A stretch of DNA of 64,000 bases from Viola odorata (Eukaryota > Streptophyta > Magnoliopsida > Malpighiales > Violaceae). The notes beneath the pieces are model-generated. The model saw nothing but the letters and a program-made list of their open reading frames with translations. It was not told where the DNA came from and did not search any database. Numbering within the stretch: position 1 is the first letter of the stretch; each line of letters opens with the position of its first letter. The DNA lies in contig OY829541.1 of assembly GCA_963691705.1 (NCBI GenBank), positions 56,343,931 through 56,407,930 of the forward strand, read 5' to 3'. This document shows positions 49,301 through 59,407 of this stretch, in pieces. The translations under genes were made by a program, and so were the position numbers.

Positions 49301-50154
49301 CTTGATCAACAGAAGGTGAGTTATAAACTCTTTGATCAATATTAACACTTGTGTTGATATGGATTTGTAAATAGTCAAGTGAGGAAATATCTTTGAAGCC
49401 TTTCAAAAATTTAGCATATGGGTTGTTTTCCAAAATTCATCAATTTCTTCATAATGCTTTCATCCAAGTTAGCATTCTCCATAATTCTCATCCTATTGTG
49501 TAGCTCATTATCAGTATCATAAAAATAAAGTTGAAAATCCACTGGATTATTCTCTGCAGGCACCAATCCGGGAAGGTTGTGGTATGTCTGACCTTGAGCT
49601 TTAAAGGTATAAACTCCTTTCCTCGATGAAGCAAGTTCTTTGTCATATTTTACACCAAATGATGTAAACCCAAATATACTATTATATTTTCTAATCTTTC
49701 TACGAAACTCTTTCGCTTCTTCCGATTGTGACGTATAAAGTTCTAGCAAATCATCATCATAATGTGTATGCGCCAATTTAACTTGTCCATTTTGACAACA
49801 AAATATTGGTGGCTCGAACTGAAATCTTTTTGCACCACAATAGTTACAACTGGGAACATCCTTTAATGTATGTAGAGGTGAAATAGATGGTTCAACTTCT
49901 ATATGTCCTACATATTAAAACAAATAAAAAATTTATTATATAGTTTAATATTAGTCATTCCGAATTAAAACAAATAAAAGATTTATTATATAGTTTAGAA
50001 CTAATCACATAAAATATTTGACACTATCAAATCAAACATTGAATCCAATTATTAATTTTAAAATATTAAATAATCACATACCTTGATATTCATAAAGAAA
50101 TGATTGAGCTTTAAGCAACCAATTTCGTTCTCTTCTTTTAACATGTGGCACCAT
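46385..50154 (-). pseudogene. Helitron Rep/helicase transposase, decayed, Rep core deleted
   Basis: On -: an opening exon (MVPHVKRRERNWLL, 50082-50154), then the N-terminal Helitron-like domain from 49907 (cysteine motif PSCNYCGAKRF...FCCQNG, then FRRKIRKYNSIFGFTSFGV). From about 48987 sequence jumps to the post-Rep region (VIGRVNTANPKEGERYFLRL, VRGPKSFEDLLTVN). The part that should hold the HUH nickase motifs and Tyr residues is missing. The Pif1-type helicase follows at 46385-47903. Damage: a frameshift near 49430, Walker A reads GPGGTRKT (Gly to Arg), an in-frame TGA near 47628 (CGA in the 14 kb copy), and a frameshift near 46990. It cannot encode an active transposase. Confidence 0.87.
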
Positions 50155-50491
50155 CAAACCATTGGTCGCTTTTCTTTTGTTTGTAGATATTTTCCGACAA
50201 TTGAAATAAATTTAAAACATGAATTTGCAAGTAAGTGGTAATTTAAGTAATTTATTAAATAGTGTATGAAATTGTATAAATATACATATATAGATCGAAC
50301 TAAATAAATACAATATGGATCTATTGTTCTTAAAGGAAAAGGTTGAAATAGCACGAATCAAAACAACAACAGCAATGAGAATTACTTTTTTTTTTATCTC
50401 ATGCTTATACCCTCATTCATCACACCACAATATAATAGTATGGCACTATTATCAAATAAATGGAATGAAATAAATAAACACTAAATTTTAT

Positions 50492-50621
50492 TAAAGAAGC
50501 GGCAAGATTTGGCTCTCTTGCACAACGAAAGCAAAATTGCTGCTGCATTCTCCTTGGTGCGGGGCAGACCAGTTCTCAATAAATCAATCAAAGCAGGTAT
50601 CGTACTGGCATCTTCAAAGCA
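50492..50621 (-). pseudogene. Captured U-box/ARM-repeat (PUB13/14-like) gene fragment
   Basis: On -, 43 codons read an ARM-repeat helix set: DASTIPALIDLLRTGLPR, then TKENAAAILLSLCKR. This matches the armadillo repeats of plant U-box E3 ligases of the PUB13/PUB14/SPL11 type, known as general family knowledge. The frame is preceded and followed by unrelated AT-rich Helitron sequence, with no U-box or further repeats. It is therefore a fragment carried by the Helitron, not a gene. Being on the same strand as the helicase, it could be transcribed with it. Confidence 0.7.
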
Positions 50622-50943
50622 TGAAAATAGCAAATAACTAATTTAAGTTGGATGTACAGGACTCAAATTAATTAAATATAAGATTTATATAATAAATATA
50701 TAATTCATACCATAAGATCTATTGTTCTTAAAGGAAAAGGTTGAAAGCATAACGATAAAAAGTAGTTTCAACTTAATTTATTTCAGTTACCAAAGTTGTT
50801 ATAATAGACAAACTCAATCCCTAAATTTTGACAATAAAAATGAATCCAAACGATGCAATCATTACCCATAACATGCGCATTTGAAACAAAAAAGAAGAAG
50901 GTTGAGTGTTGACAACAAAATAAGTTACTAACCTTGAAATCGA

Positions 50944-52765
50944 ACAAAACCTTGGGCTGAATAGATCACTCAAGCTTTACATAGCTGCATAGTTGTCGAC
51001 CATTGACAGAGATGAGAATGTATTAAGCTCATTCTTTATGACTTTAATAAGTACTCAAATTAATTAAATATAAAATTTATATAATAAATATATAATTCAT
51101 ACCACAACTCGATTGGTAATCGGAGGCATTGCGAAGCAAGCTGCTACCAAAAACACGACGGATCTATGAAGACGAAAACACAATTAGCATGTTAAATATA
51201 TTACTAAAAAGCTATTCGTGACATAAATCTATTTCAATTGAAGAAATTAATTATTCAATCAGCAAGAAAGTTAAGAATCACTTTCTAATTAAAGAAGTAA
51301 TCCAAGAATAAATAAATATTTATTGGTTTAATTACCTTGTACTTTAGCTGCTGCTACAACAACTTCTTTAAATTTTCTCCATAGCTGCTAATTATAATTT
51401 GCACATCAAAATTTGCATTCAACACCAAGCTGGCCGCCTAAATATCTGTATAATTAAATCATTAATCAACTAATTAATCAATCAATTAACTAATTTCTAA
51501 TTAAAGAAGTAATCGAAGAATAGAAATATTTATTGGTTTAATTACCTTGTACTTTAGCCCCTAATCTTCGATCATTGACTCTCGAAGGGGAAATTCATCG
51601 GGAGGGTTTTCGGGTCGTCAAAGCAACATCTCTTTCTCGCTGCCGTCATGTGTGTAAAAGAGAATTTATAACCTTTCCTAAAATTAATTTAGTGACAAAA
51701 GTTGATTAATAAGTTTGAACAATATAAAAGGATTAAGTTAGATAATTTTAAAGAGATACTGAAAATTAATATTTTAAAATCTAATCATCAAATAGTCCAA
51801 CTCCGTGAGGAAATCCATGTTCAGGTTAATTTTTATGAACTAATTTTGAATATCCGGATTGATTTCAAAGTTTTTTTCCCTGTTCAAAATATATGCAATC
51901 TTTTAGAGAAATTCATATATATGATACTCAATTGAGTCAAAATTGGGAATATAAACTTAATAATTCTATGTCCTGATTATTTTGTATTTTGTATAATGTT
52001 TCAATGGTATGTTAGTTTTTTTAAAAATATAGGTAGTAATGAATCTCATAACAAAACCTTGGGCTGAATAGATCACTCAAGCTTTACATAGCTGCATAGT
52101 TGTCGACCATTGACAGAGATGAGAATGTATCAAGCTCATTCTTTGTGACTTTAATAAGTACTCAAATTAATTAAATATAAAATTTATATAATAAATATAT
52201 AATTCATACCACAACTCGATTGGTAATCGGAGGCATTGCGAAGCAAGCTGCTACCAAAAACACGACGAATCTATGAAGACGAAAACACAATTAGCATGTT
52301 AAATATATTACTAAAAAGCTATTCGTGACATAAATCTATTTCAATTGAAGAAATTAATTATTCAATCAGCAGCAAGAAAGTTAAGAATCACTTTCTAATT
52401 AAAGAAGTAATCCAAGAATAAATAAATATTTATTGGTTTAATTACCTTGTACTTTAGCTGCTGCTACAACAACTTCTTTAAATTTTCTCCATAGCTGCTA
52501 ATTATAATTTGCACATCAAAATTTGCATTCAACACCAAGATGGCCGCCTAAATATCTGTATAATTAAATCATTAATCAACTAATTAATCAATCAATTAAC
52601 TAATTTCTAATTAAAGAAGTAATCGAAGAATAGAAATATTTATTGGTTTAATTACCTTGTACTTTAGCCCCTAATCTTCGATCATTGACTCTCGAAGGGG
52701 AAATTCATCGGGAGGGTTTTCGGGTCGTCAAAGCAACATCTCTTTCTCGCTGCCGTCATGTGTGT
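50944..52765. repeat. 0.71 kb direct repeat pair in Helitron 5' half
   Basis: Segments 50944-51655 and 52050-52765 are nearly identical. Differences include an extra AGC (AATCAGCAGCAAG in copy 2) and single bases. They are separated by 394 bp of unrelated sequence. Both begin AACAAAACCTTGGGCTGAAT and end TCGCTGCCGTCATGTGTGT. Confidence 0.92.
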
Positions 52766-52946
52766 TTCTCATGTTGAACAACTTAGCATGGGTCCGGGGT
52801 TGCTCACGGTTCTGTCAGGGGTGGAGCTCAGATGCATACCTCATACATTGTTTGTACATTGCAAGTGTTTAACTCTGGAGTCAAGCATAGATTATAGAAA
52901 TTTACCTGCGACAGCGAAAGCATTACAAAGTTCACTTTAGCACCAC

Positions 52947-53741
52947 AACTTCTTTAAATTTTCTCCATAGCTGACTGCTAATTATAATTTGCACATCAAA
53001 ATTTGCAATTCCTTCAACACCAAGCTGCCCGCCTAAATATCTGTATAATTAAATCATTAATCAACTAATTAATCAATCAATTAACTAATTTCTAATTAAA
53101 GAAGTAATCGAAGAATAAAGAAATATTTTATATATAATTACAACTTTCACTTCTTCAATAAGGAAAAAAAAAAAGCAACGTACCATATAGCCGCATAGCC
53201 GCAGAAGAAGATGAAGAAGAAGAAGAGTTTTTGTAACAAATAGTCTCGATCAATAGAGCAGAAGAGGTTGTAGGGTTTAATAGGGTTAATTAATTAAATC
53301 AACTAATTAATCAATCATTTAACTAATTTCTAATTAAAGAAGTAATCGAACAATAGAAATATTTATTGGTTTAATTACCTTGTACTTTAACAACTTCTTT
53401 AAATTTTCTCCATAGCTGACTGCTAATTATAATTTGCACATCAAAATTTGCAATTCCTTCGACACCAAGCTGCCCGCCTAAATGTCTGTATAATGAAATC
53501 ATTAATCAACTAATTAATCAATCAATTAACTAATTTCTAATTAAAGAAGTAATCGAAGAATAAAGAAATATTTTATATATAATTACAACTTTCACTTCTT
53601 CAATAAGGGAAAAAAAAAAGCAACGTACCGTATAGCCGCATAGCCGCAGAAGAAGATGAAGAAGAAGAGTTTTTGTAACAAATAGTCTCGATCAATAGCG
53701 AAGAAGAGGTTGTAGGGTTTAATAGGGTTAATTAATTAAAT
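52947..53741. repeat. 0.35 kb direct repeat pair near Helitron 5' end
   Basis: Segments 52947-53299 and 53392-53741 are nearly identical (from AACTTCTTTAAATTTTCTCC to GGGTTTAATAGGGTTAATTA). Their first half also matches the interior of the 0.71 kb repeat, so the 5' third of the Helitron is built from nested copies of one module. Confidence 0.9.
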
Positions 53742-54272
53742 AAGTGATTGAGTAATAGATTTATTCAATTTTAATAGGTAGATAATTTTAAAAATTAAAA
53801 GACTATTATTAAAAATTAAAAGACTATTACACCCTTAATTTTTTTAATAATTAAAGGGTATGATAGTAATTTAAAGAAATAAGCCCCTTCGTGCTTTTTA
53901 TATAGTATAGATTACTATCAATATTAAAATGATATTGATTTATGTAAAATAAGAAACTAAATCTAATGATTACAAACTATCTTGTTGGGCTCAACGATTG
54001 ATTTTGAGGCCGTAAAATTCATCCTTCTTGTTGTTGCCAACTTGCCATCTCAAGCAAAACGGTGAGAGTACAAAAATTTGACAGATAAACATAACCTTCT
54101 TCATCTATTCAAGTCTAAAGCATATAATTCTGGTAGAAGAAAAAACTTAAAAGCATGACATTGAAAGCACACAACGTTGACATAGACATTGACACTAGAG
54201 CCCTGCGGTCTTTGATGATATTACATAGACATAGAGCAAACAGTAGTGATTTCCAATCGAGAATGGAGAAGT

Positions 54273-54518
54273 CTAAGCCATTCTCATCTTATTCACCGAA
54301 CTAGCTAACTTCCATACATAAACAAGAAACATTAGTTGCCAATTGTGGGAGGCAAAGGACCATAACTTCGGTTCTTGTACTTTGACAAGTATAATACGGC
54401 CGAATAATACTTTCTGAGGAATGCAGCAACTTATTGTATCGCCGAGTTCCACAGTAGACAACCTGAGGACACAAAAGGATCCATAGCCATTGCAGACGGA
54501 ACTTCCTTTGGTGCGCAT
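54273..54518 (-). other. 81-codon downstream frame conserved between NAC C' and NAC D
   Basis: Starts with ATG 36 bases past the NAC C' stop (MRTKGSSVCNGYGSFCVLRL ... NKMRMA). The matching frame at 59127-59372 has the same length and differs at five bases: four are third-position silent changes and one alters the last residue. Flanking DNA is more diverged and has indels. It could be an alternative terminal exon, a small protein, or chance. No domain recognised. Confidence 0.4.
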
Positions 54519-54553
54519 GAAGGTTGATTGATAGAATTAATTTCGCTATCTAG

Positions 54554-56762
54554 TTAGATCAAAGCTTTCAGCTCTGCTCCTAGCTCTGTCAGTTGTTCAG
54601 GGCTGATCTGCAGAGAACAAATCAATCAATCAAAGGAGATATTTTGTGGAACAATATAACAATAAATGCTAATCACTTTCTTTACCTTTGACAACCCGTC
54701 CAATGAATCATCCGCCAACAGAGAATTCAGCAGAGACTTCAAGTAACTTGAACTATTTTCGACAGGGATTGATATATCATTCTCCTTGTTAGGAGGTGTT
54801 TTCACCGCTGCAGGAGAAATATGATCACCTTCTTTGCAGCCAGATATATCATGGTAATTGTCTTGATTTTGATCTCCAAAATCAAATGCCTTACGGCTAC
54901 ATGGTTCACCTTTATCATAGGGTGATCCAATAATAAAATCAGGATTGCCAGTTTCAATATCAGATATCCAATCTTCAGAATCAGGATCCATAGGCCGACT
55001 ATAGTAAGTGGGCAACATATTTGGAGCATGATTCTCCAAAGCAGGAACTGAATTGTAATCTGGGCCACCATCATTACAAGCTGAGCTAACCAAAGTCTCA
55101 GTAGAATTTTGACCTCCTAGATCAAAATTCGTAGGGCGGTTTGGTATGCTTTCATCACAAGCAGAATTAGTTGTAGACAGACTTGAACTACGAATTTCGT
55201 TATCAAAAACAAGATATCTTAGCTCACTCGCATTGCAAGTTGAATTAGCTGCCATCCCTAAATGTAGATTTTCAGAACCAGAAGCCAATACCTGGCCTGG
55301 CCTTGTCTCAGTGCAAGCTGAATTAGCACTCAGGCATTCACCTTCACTGTTATAAATAATCTCGTCTTGATTTTGATTTCCAAAATCTAAGATACCTAAT
55401 ACACCATTATCTTGATCTTGATTTTCAAAATCTGAAGCTGTGACGCCACATGTTTCACCATAATAACAATCCGATGAAACATTACTTGGATCAGACTGTA
55501 TCTCCATCATATAACTCGAGCTTATATTTTCAATAACATATGGTGATTGAAAATTGAAAGCTGCAAGGGCACTGGATTCACCTTCAAAATCCAAGAACAG
55601 CTTATGATTCTCCTCAGAATTATAATCACAACTGCGGTAATTTTTCATGGAATCTGAATTTTGATTTCCAATATCAGAATCCATCTGGTGCGTCGGTTCA
55701 GCTTCACCATGTACTGGACTAACCACAATTTTCCCTAAATGTATATTTTCAGAACCAGAAGCCAATACCTGGCCTGGCCTTATCTCAGTGCAAGCTGAAT
55801 TAGCACTCAGCTCCCTCGTCATTTGATTTACAGAAACAAATATTGCTGGATCTGTTTCTTCACTTTCAACACAAGGTGATTCATTCATCAACAGAGTTGT
55901 GTTGTTAGTCAATGAATTGCTCGACTTGCCTTCAAAATCCAAAGAAGAAGAAGAAGAAGGCACTTTCTCACTAACTGGACCTTTGCGGGTCTTCTGCAAC
56001 TTTCTTGGTTGACGTTTGCTGGCCTCCTTCGAAGGTTTTAGCTCCACTTTACAAAGGACTAAGCCCCCCTGCATTTTTGGAACAAAAAGAGAATTTAGCA
56101 ACTATCCATATCACAAGTTGAGATTGAGTTCAATCGCCCAAAACAAGAAAACCCAAATAAGAAGCTTAAGAAAAGGAGATTCATCTTCATCAATGGCAGT
56201 AATTCCCAGCAGGAAGCGTATACGCGTTATATTATTTGTCATAAATTGCAAATCAAACAAGCAAATGCGACATTGTTACCTTGGTAATCAACTCATATTC
56301 GTAGGCATACCAATTTGATTTGGTATTTTCGTTATAAGTTCCTTCGTGGAAAACCAAGGTTGTCCTCAAACCGATTTGCTTGTTAGTACCCTTGGCATAC
56401 ACCGGTTTAGGCTTGCCGGTAGGTTTCCAAAATCCAGCCCTGGTTTTCCTGTTGCGGACTCGACGACCTGGGTCCTTGAACTCAAGAGGGCAAAAGAAAT
56501 GCCAGACTGAGTCATTTGATTTTATGTTGCACAAATCTGTGCAACCCATTATAAATTTAAGAGGTTGAAAAGAAAAACTGAAAAAGAAGAAGAAGGAGCA
56601 AGTGGGGTGGTGTTTACCAGGTAAATCCCAGGGTTCAACCTGGCAAAGCTTGACCTCGCCGATGACGATGGGTTCAGTATCGTGGCCACGCGTCTTTGGC
56701 TTCAGATAATGATTGCACAGCTGCTCATCGCTCGGACGGAATTTCCACCCAGGACTTGTCAT
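54554..56762 (-). CDS. NAC gene C': divergent NAC protein, mosaic of C and D
   Basis: Four exons on -: 56618-56762, 56280-56536, 54686-56068, 54554-54607, in phase, giving about 612 residues. The NAC domain is close to NAC C (PGWKFRPSDEQLCNHYLKPK, VWHFFCPLEFKD, AGFWKPTGKPKPVYAKG, NWYAYEYELITK). In the long acidic exon 3, the first part follows NAC C (LCKVELKPSKEASKRQPRKL, SANSACTEIRPGQVLASGSE). From about 55255 on it follows NAC D (AANSTCNAS, IIGSPYDKGEPCSRKAFDFG, PPNKENDISIPVENSSSYL), and the last exon (ISPEQLTEL) is also D-like. A second copy of the SANSACTE block precedes the switch. It also carries a 73-residue stretch absent from C. A 5'UTR intron at 56765-56868 is likely. Confidence 0.87.
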
Positions 56763-57059
56763 GGCTAACAGAAAAAAAAAACAAAACAAATGAATTGGAT
56801 ATTAGCGGCAATTGATCAGTAATTAGTGGCTAATTAATTGCTGATTGCAGAAGTAGAATGGAGCTCACTGTCGTTTCAGGAAGAGAAGAGGAGACCGGAG
56901 AAGCTAGCGGAGAAGATGAAATCGGCGATGAAGATCAGGCTAGCTTTGTGTTGAGTGAGTGGAGTGGAATGGTTGTTAACAGAGGCATAATGACATAAAA
57001 GTCTCTACTCTTTCTTTTTTCTTTTTGATTGAAAAACAAAAAAGAGTCTATACTTGGTG

Positions 57060-57724
57060 ATCAAGTTGTTAACAGTGGCAGACATTGACAGATTGAAGGA
57101 GAATATAAAGTGCAATAGTGTATCAGTCACTAAGAAGCTGAGAAAAAGATCACTAATTTCTTACTGGTCCTCTATTTCTTCGCTAACAAGCTGTTTGTGG
57201 GAACCAATGGATTGTGAGCAAGATGGATTTACAGTTTCGTCCATAAAAATAGGATTAGGTGGTACCTTAAGATTTTTAAACCAGTTGCTATTTTAAAATT
57301 TGAGCATGAGACCTTAGAGTGTAGACGTGAGTTTTAAATCAACTCCGTTGTGTCTCCTTTGATAATTTCTTTTACTTGTTTACTTATAATTTATAGGTTA
57401 TTTTATAAGAATTTGGGTTATGATTAACTATCTTGGAGGGATGATATAGTAATTATCTTTTCTTTCTTACGCAAGAATCTAAACGTGTCCATCGAAATTC
57501 CTAAAGTGCACCAATCGTTCAGGAATTTTAATAGTACAATCTACCATTTTTGTTTTAACGCAACCTAGTAGTGGCTTGAGGGCACGCCATCTATCATGTT
57601 CAATTTAATTTCTTTTTTTAAAATTTTAAATAATACCAAACTAGGAGGGGGAATTAGATTCGGTGTCTTTTATTAAATTAAATCAATATTAAAATGATAT
57701 TGATTTATGTAAAATAAGAAACTA
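57060..57724. repeat. Paralogous flank: copy of 39.2-39.5 kb and 43.4-44.2 kb DNA
   Basis: Shared blocks include TTTCTTACTGGTCCTCTATT (also near 39273), AAGCTGTTTGTGGGAACCAA, CTTACGCAAGAATCTAAACG (also near 43762), CCTAAAGTGCACCAATCGTT and AGGAGGGGGAATTAG. This copy lacks the MITE at 43973-44159 and the Helitron at 44202-53911, so it preserves their pre-insertion state. Confidence 0.88.
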
Positions 57725-58732
57725 AATCAAGGGGTATGGCTAGAGACGGGTCCAGCCCATGCCAGGGTCGGCTACCGCCCCCCTGGCCTAATCAAAATAT
57801 TTTTTTAGGAATATGTTTATAATTTCCATGGTTGTTTTCTTGCTCACATTCCCCCCAGTTCTTGCTGCTAAACATTCTGCAGCAGCAGAACGAGAAGAGG
57901 AAGAAAAGGATCGAATATCTTCACTTACTGGACAGCCAAAGGATTTTTTCCAGCAATTCTCTGCTGCCGCTGTTTGTTGGAGCTGCTGTTGGCGCGCTAG
58001 TCCGTTGCTGGATTGGCGTGGATGAGAGGTTGAAGGTGATGAACAGTGGGCTGGGCTGGTTTCAAAAGAAAAGAAAAAGAGTTGGGCTGGGCCTGGTTAG
58101 GTTTTAAAAAATGAATTGGTCATGGGCCAGGTACTGTTCCTGGCCCAGCTGAGAAAAGGAAGAAGAAAGGCCGGGCTTGCTTGGGTAATGGGCTGGAATT
58201 CTCGGCCCATTTAAGTTATGCCCATCGCATTATTTTCGTATCAATTAATCGTTCGCTCGTAACGTTTAATTAATTATTTTTGCATGCTTACAAATGTTTA
58301 AATAATTATTTTTCTGGGGTTTAATTGCTAAAATTAATTATTTTATTTGCGTACGATAATAATTAAATATTCATTTGTTTGTTTATCGTTTATATTAATT
58401 TCGGCTTTTGTAGGGTTAATCAATCGGATAGTAGAGAATGAGAAAATCATACAAGGATATCAAAAAATGAAAACTTGTAGAGAATAATTGTAAAGAGTAC
58501 GTATATTGTATGAATTCTAATGTATAATTAATTTTTTTCTATATTGTCTTCTTATTTATTTATTTTGTTAAGTTTATCTAAATATTTATTATTTAGCGAC
58601 GAATACAAATACTCTTAAGCATTTTTCTAATTTTTCGTTCAGCTCGTTTGTCTTCCCTTTAAAATACTCAAACAAAAAAAATGGGGCGCAACCATCTCAG
58701 ACAAAATCCTAGATCCGCCCCTGGTGATTATT
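57725..58732. mobile_element. About 1 kb insertion, possibly hAT-like, in duplicated flank
   Basis: The paralogous DNA at 53930-54000 is continuous where this copy is interrupted (AACTAAATC ... TCTAATGGTTGC). The insert's right end, read on -, is CAGGGGCGGATCTAGGAT, typical of hAT-type termini. The left end CAAGGGGTATGGCTAGAGAC is a weak match. It contains TTGGGCTGGGCC-like GC-rich tracts and spurious open frames. No TSD was found and the exact borders are uncertain. Confidence 0.4.
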
Positions 58733-59126
58733 ATCTAATGGTTGCAAATTATCTTAATAAAAAACTTTTATTGTAATGGAAAAGTTACTCCCAACAAGTT
58801 TCATGGGCTCAACCATTGGTTTTGAGGCCCAAAAGTTACCTTTTGTGGGCCAGAAACCCACAAAATTCATCCTTCTTGTTGTTGCCAATGCCATCTCAAA
58901 CAAAACGGTGACAGTACAAAATTTTGACGCAGATAAACATAACCTTCTTTTCGTTACTTCCTTCATCGATTCAAGTCTAAAGCATAAAATTCTGGTAGAA
59001 GAAAAAACTTAAAAGCGTTGACATTGAAACTAGCTACACTACAAAGCACACAACATTGACATAGACATTGACACTATTACATAGACAGAGCAAACAGTAT
59101 TGATTTCCAATCGAGAATGGAGAAGT

Positions 59127-59372
59127 CTAAGACATTCTCATCTTATTTACCGAACTAGCTAACTTCCATACATAAACAAGAAACATAAGCTGCCAATTGT
59201 GGGAGGCAAAGGACCATAACTTCGGTTCTTGTACTTTGACAAGTATAATACGGCCGAATAATACTTTCTGAGGAATGCAGCAACTTATTGTATCGCCGAG
59301 TTCCACAGTAGACAACCTAAGGACACAAAAGGATCCATAGCCATTGCAGACGGAACTTCCTTTGGTGCGCAT
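59127..59372 (-). other. 81-codon downstream frame, NAC D copy
   Basis: Counterpart of the frame at 54273-54518, again starting 36 bases beyond the NAC stop codon. Its protein is identical except for the final residue (Ser for Ala). See that entry for the substitution pattern. Confidence 0.4.
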
Positions 59373-59407
59373 GAAGGTTGATTGATAGAATTAATTTCGC
59401 TATCTAG

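Larger units (their letters stand above)
44202..53911 (-). mobile_element. 9.7 kb Helitron with decayed transposase and captured gene fragment
   Basis: Read on -, it starts TCTATACTATATAAAAAGC at 53911, directly after A. It ends with the stem-loop GCACGTGCAACGCACGTGC, a spacer and CTAG at 44202, directly before T. The paralogous locus near 57672-57680 joins TTTATTAAA to TTAAATCAATATT with no insert, matching the flanks here (TTTATTAAA at left, TTACTATCAATATT at right). Cargo: a Helitron helicase gene remnant (46385-50154, -), a U-box/ARM fragment (50492-50621, -), long direct repeats (50944-53741) and an unexplained + frame (46060-46233). It lies between NAC C and NAC C'. Confidence 0.92.

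Noticed and set aside
57813..58107. Two overlapping frames of 70 and 91 codons
   Set aside because: Inside an insertion absent from the paralogous copy, no domain, GC-rich tracts explain the openness.
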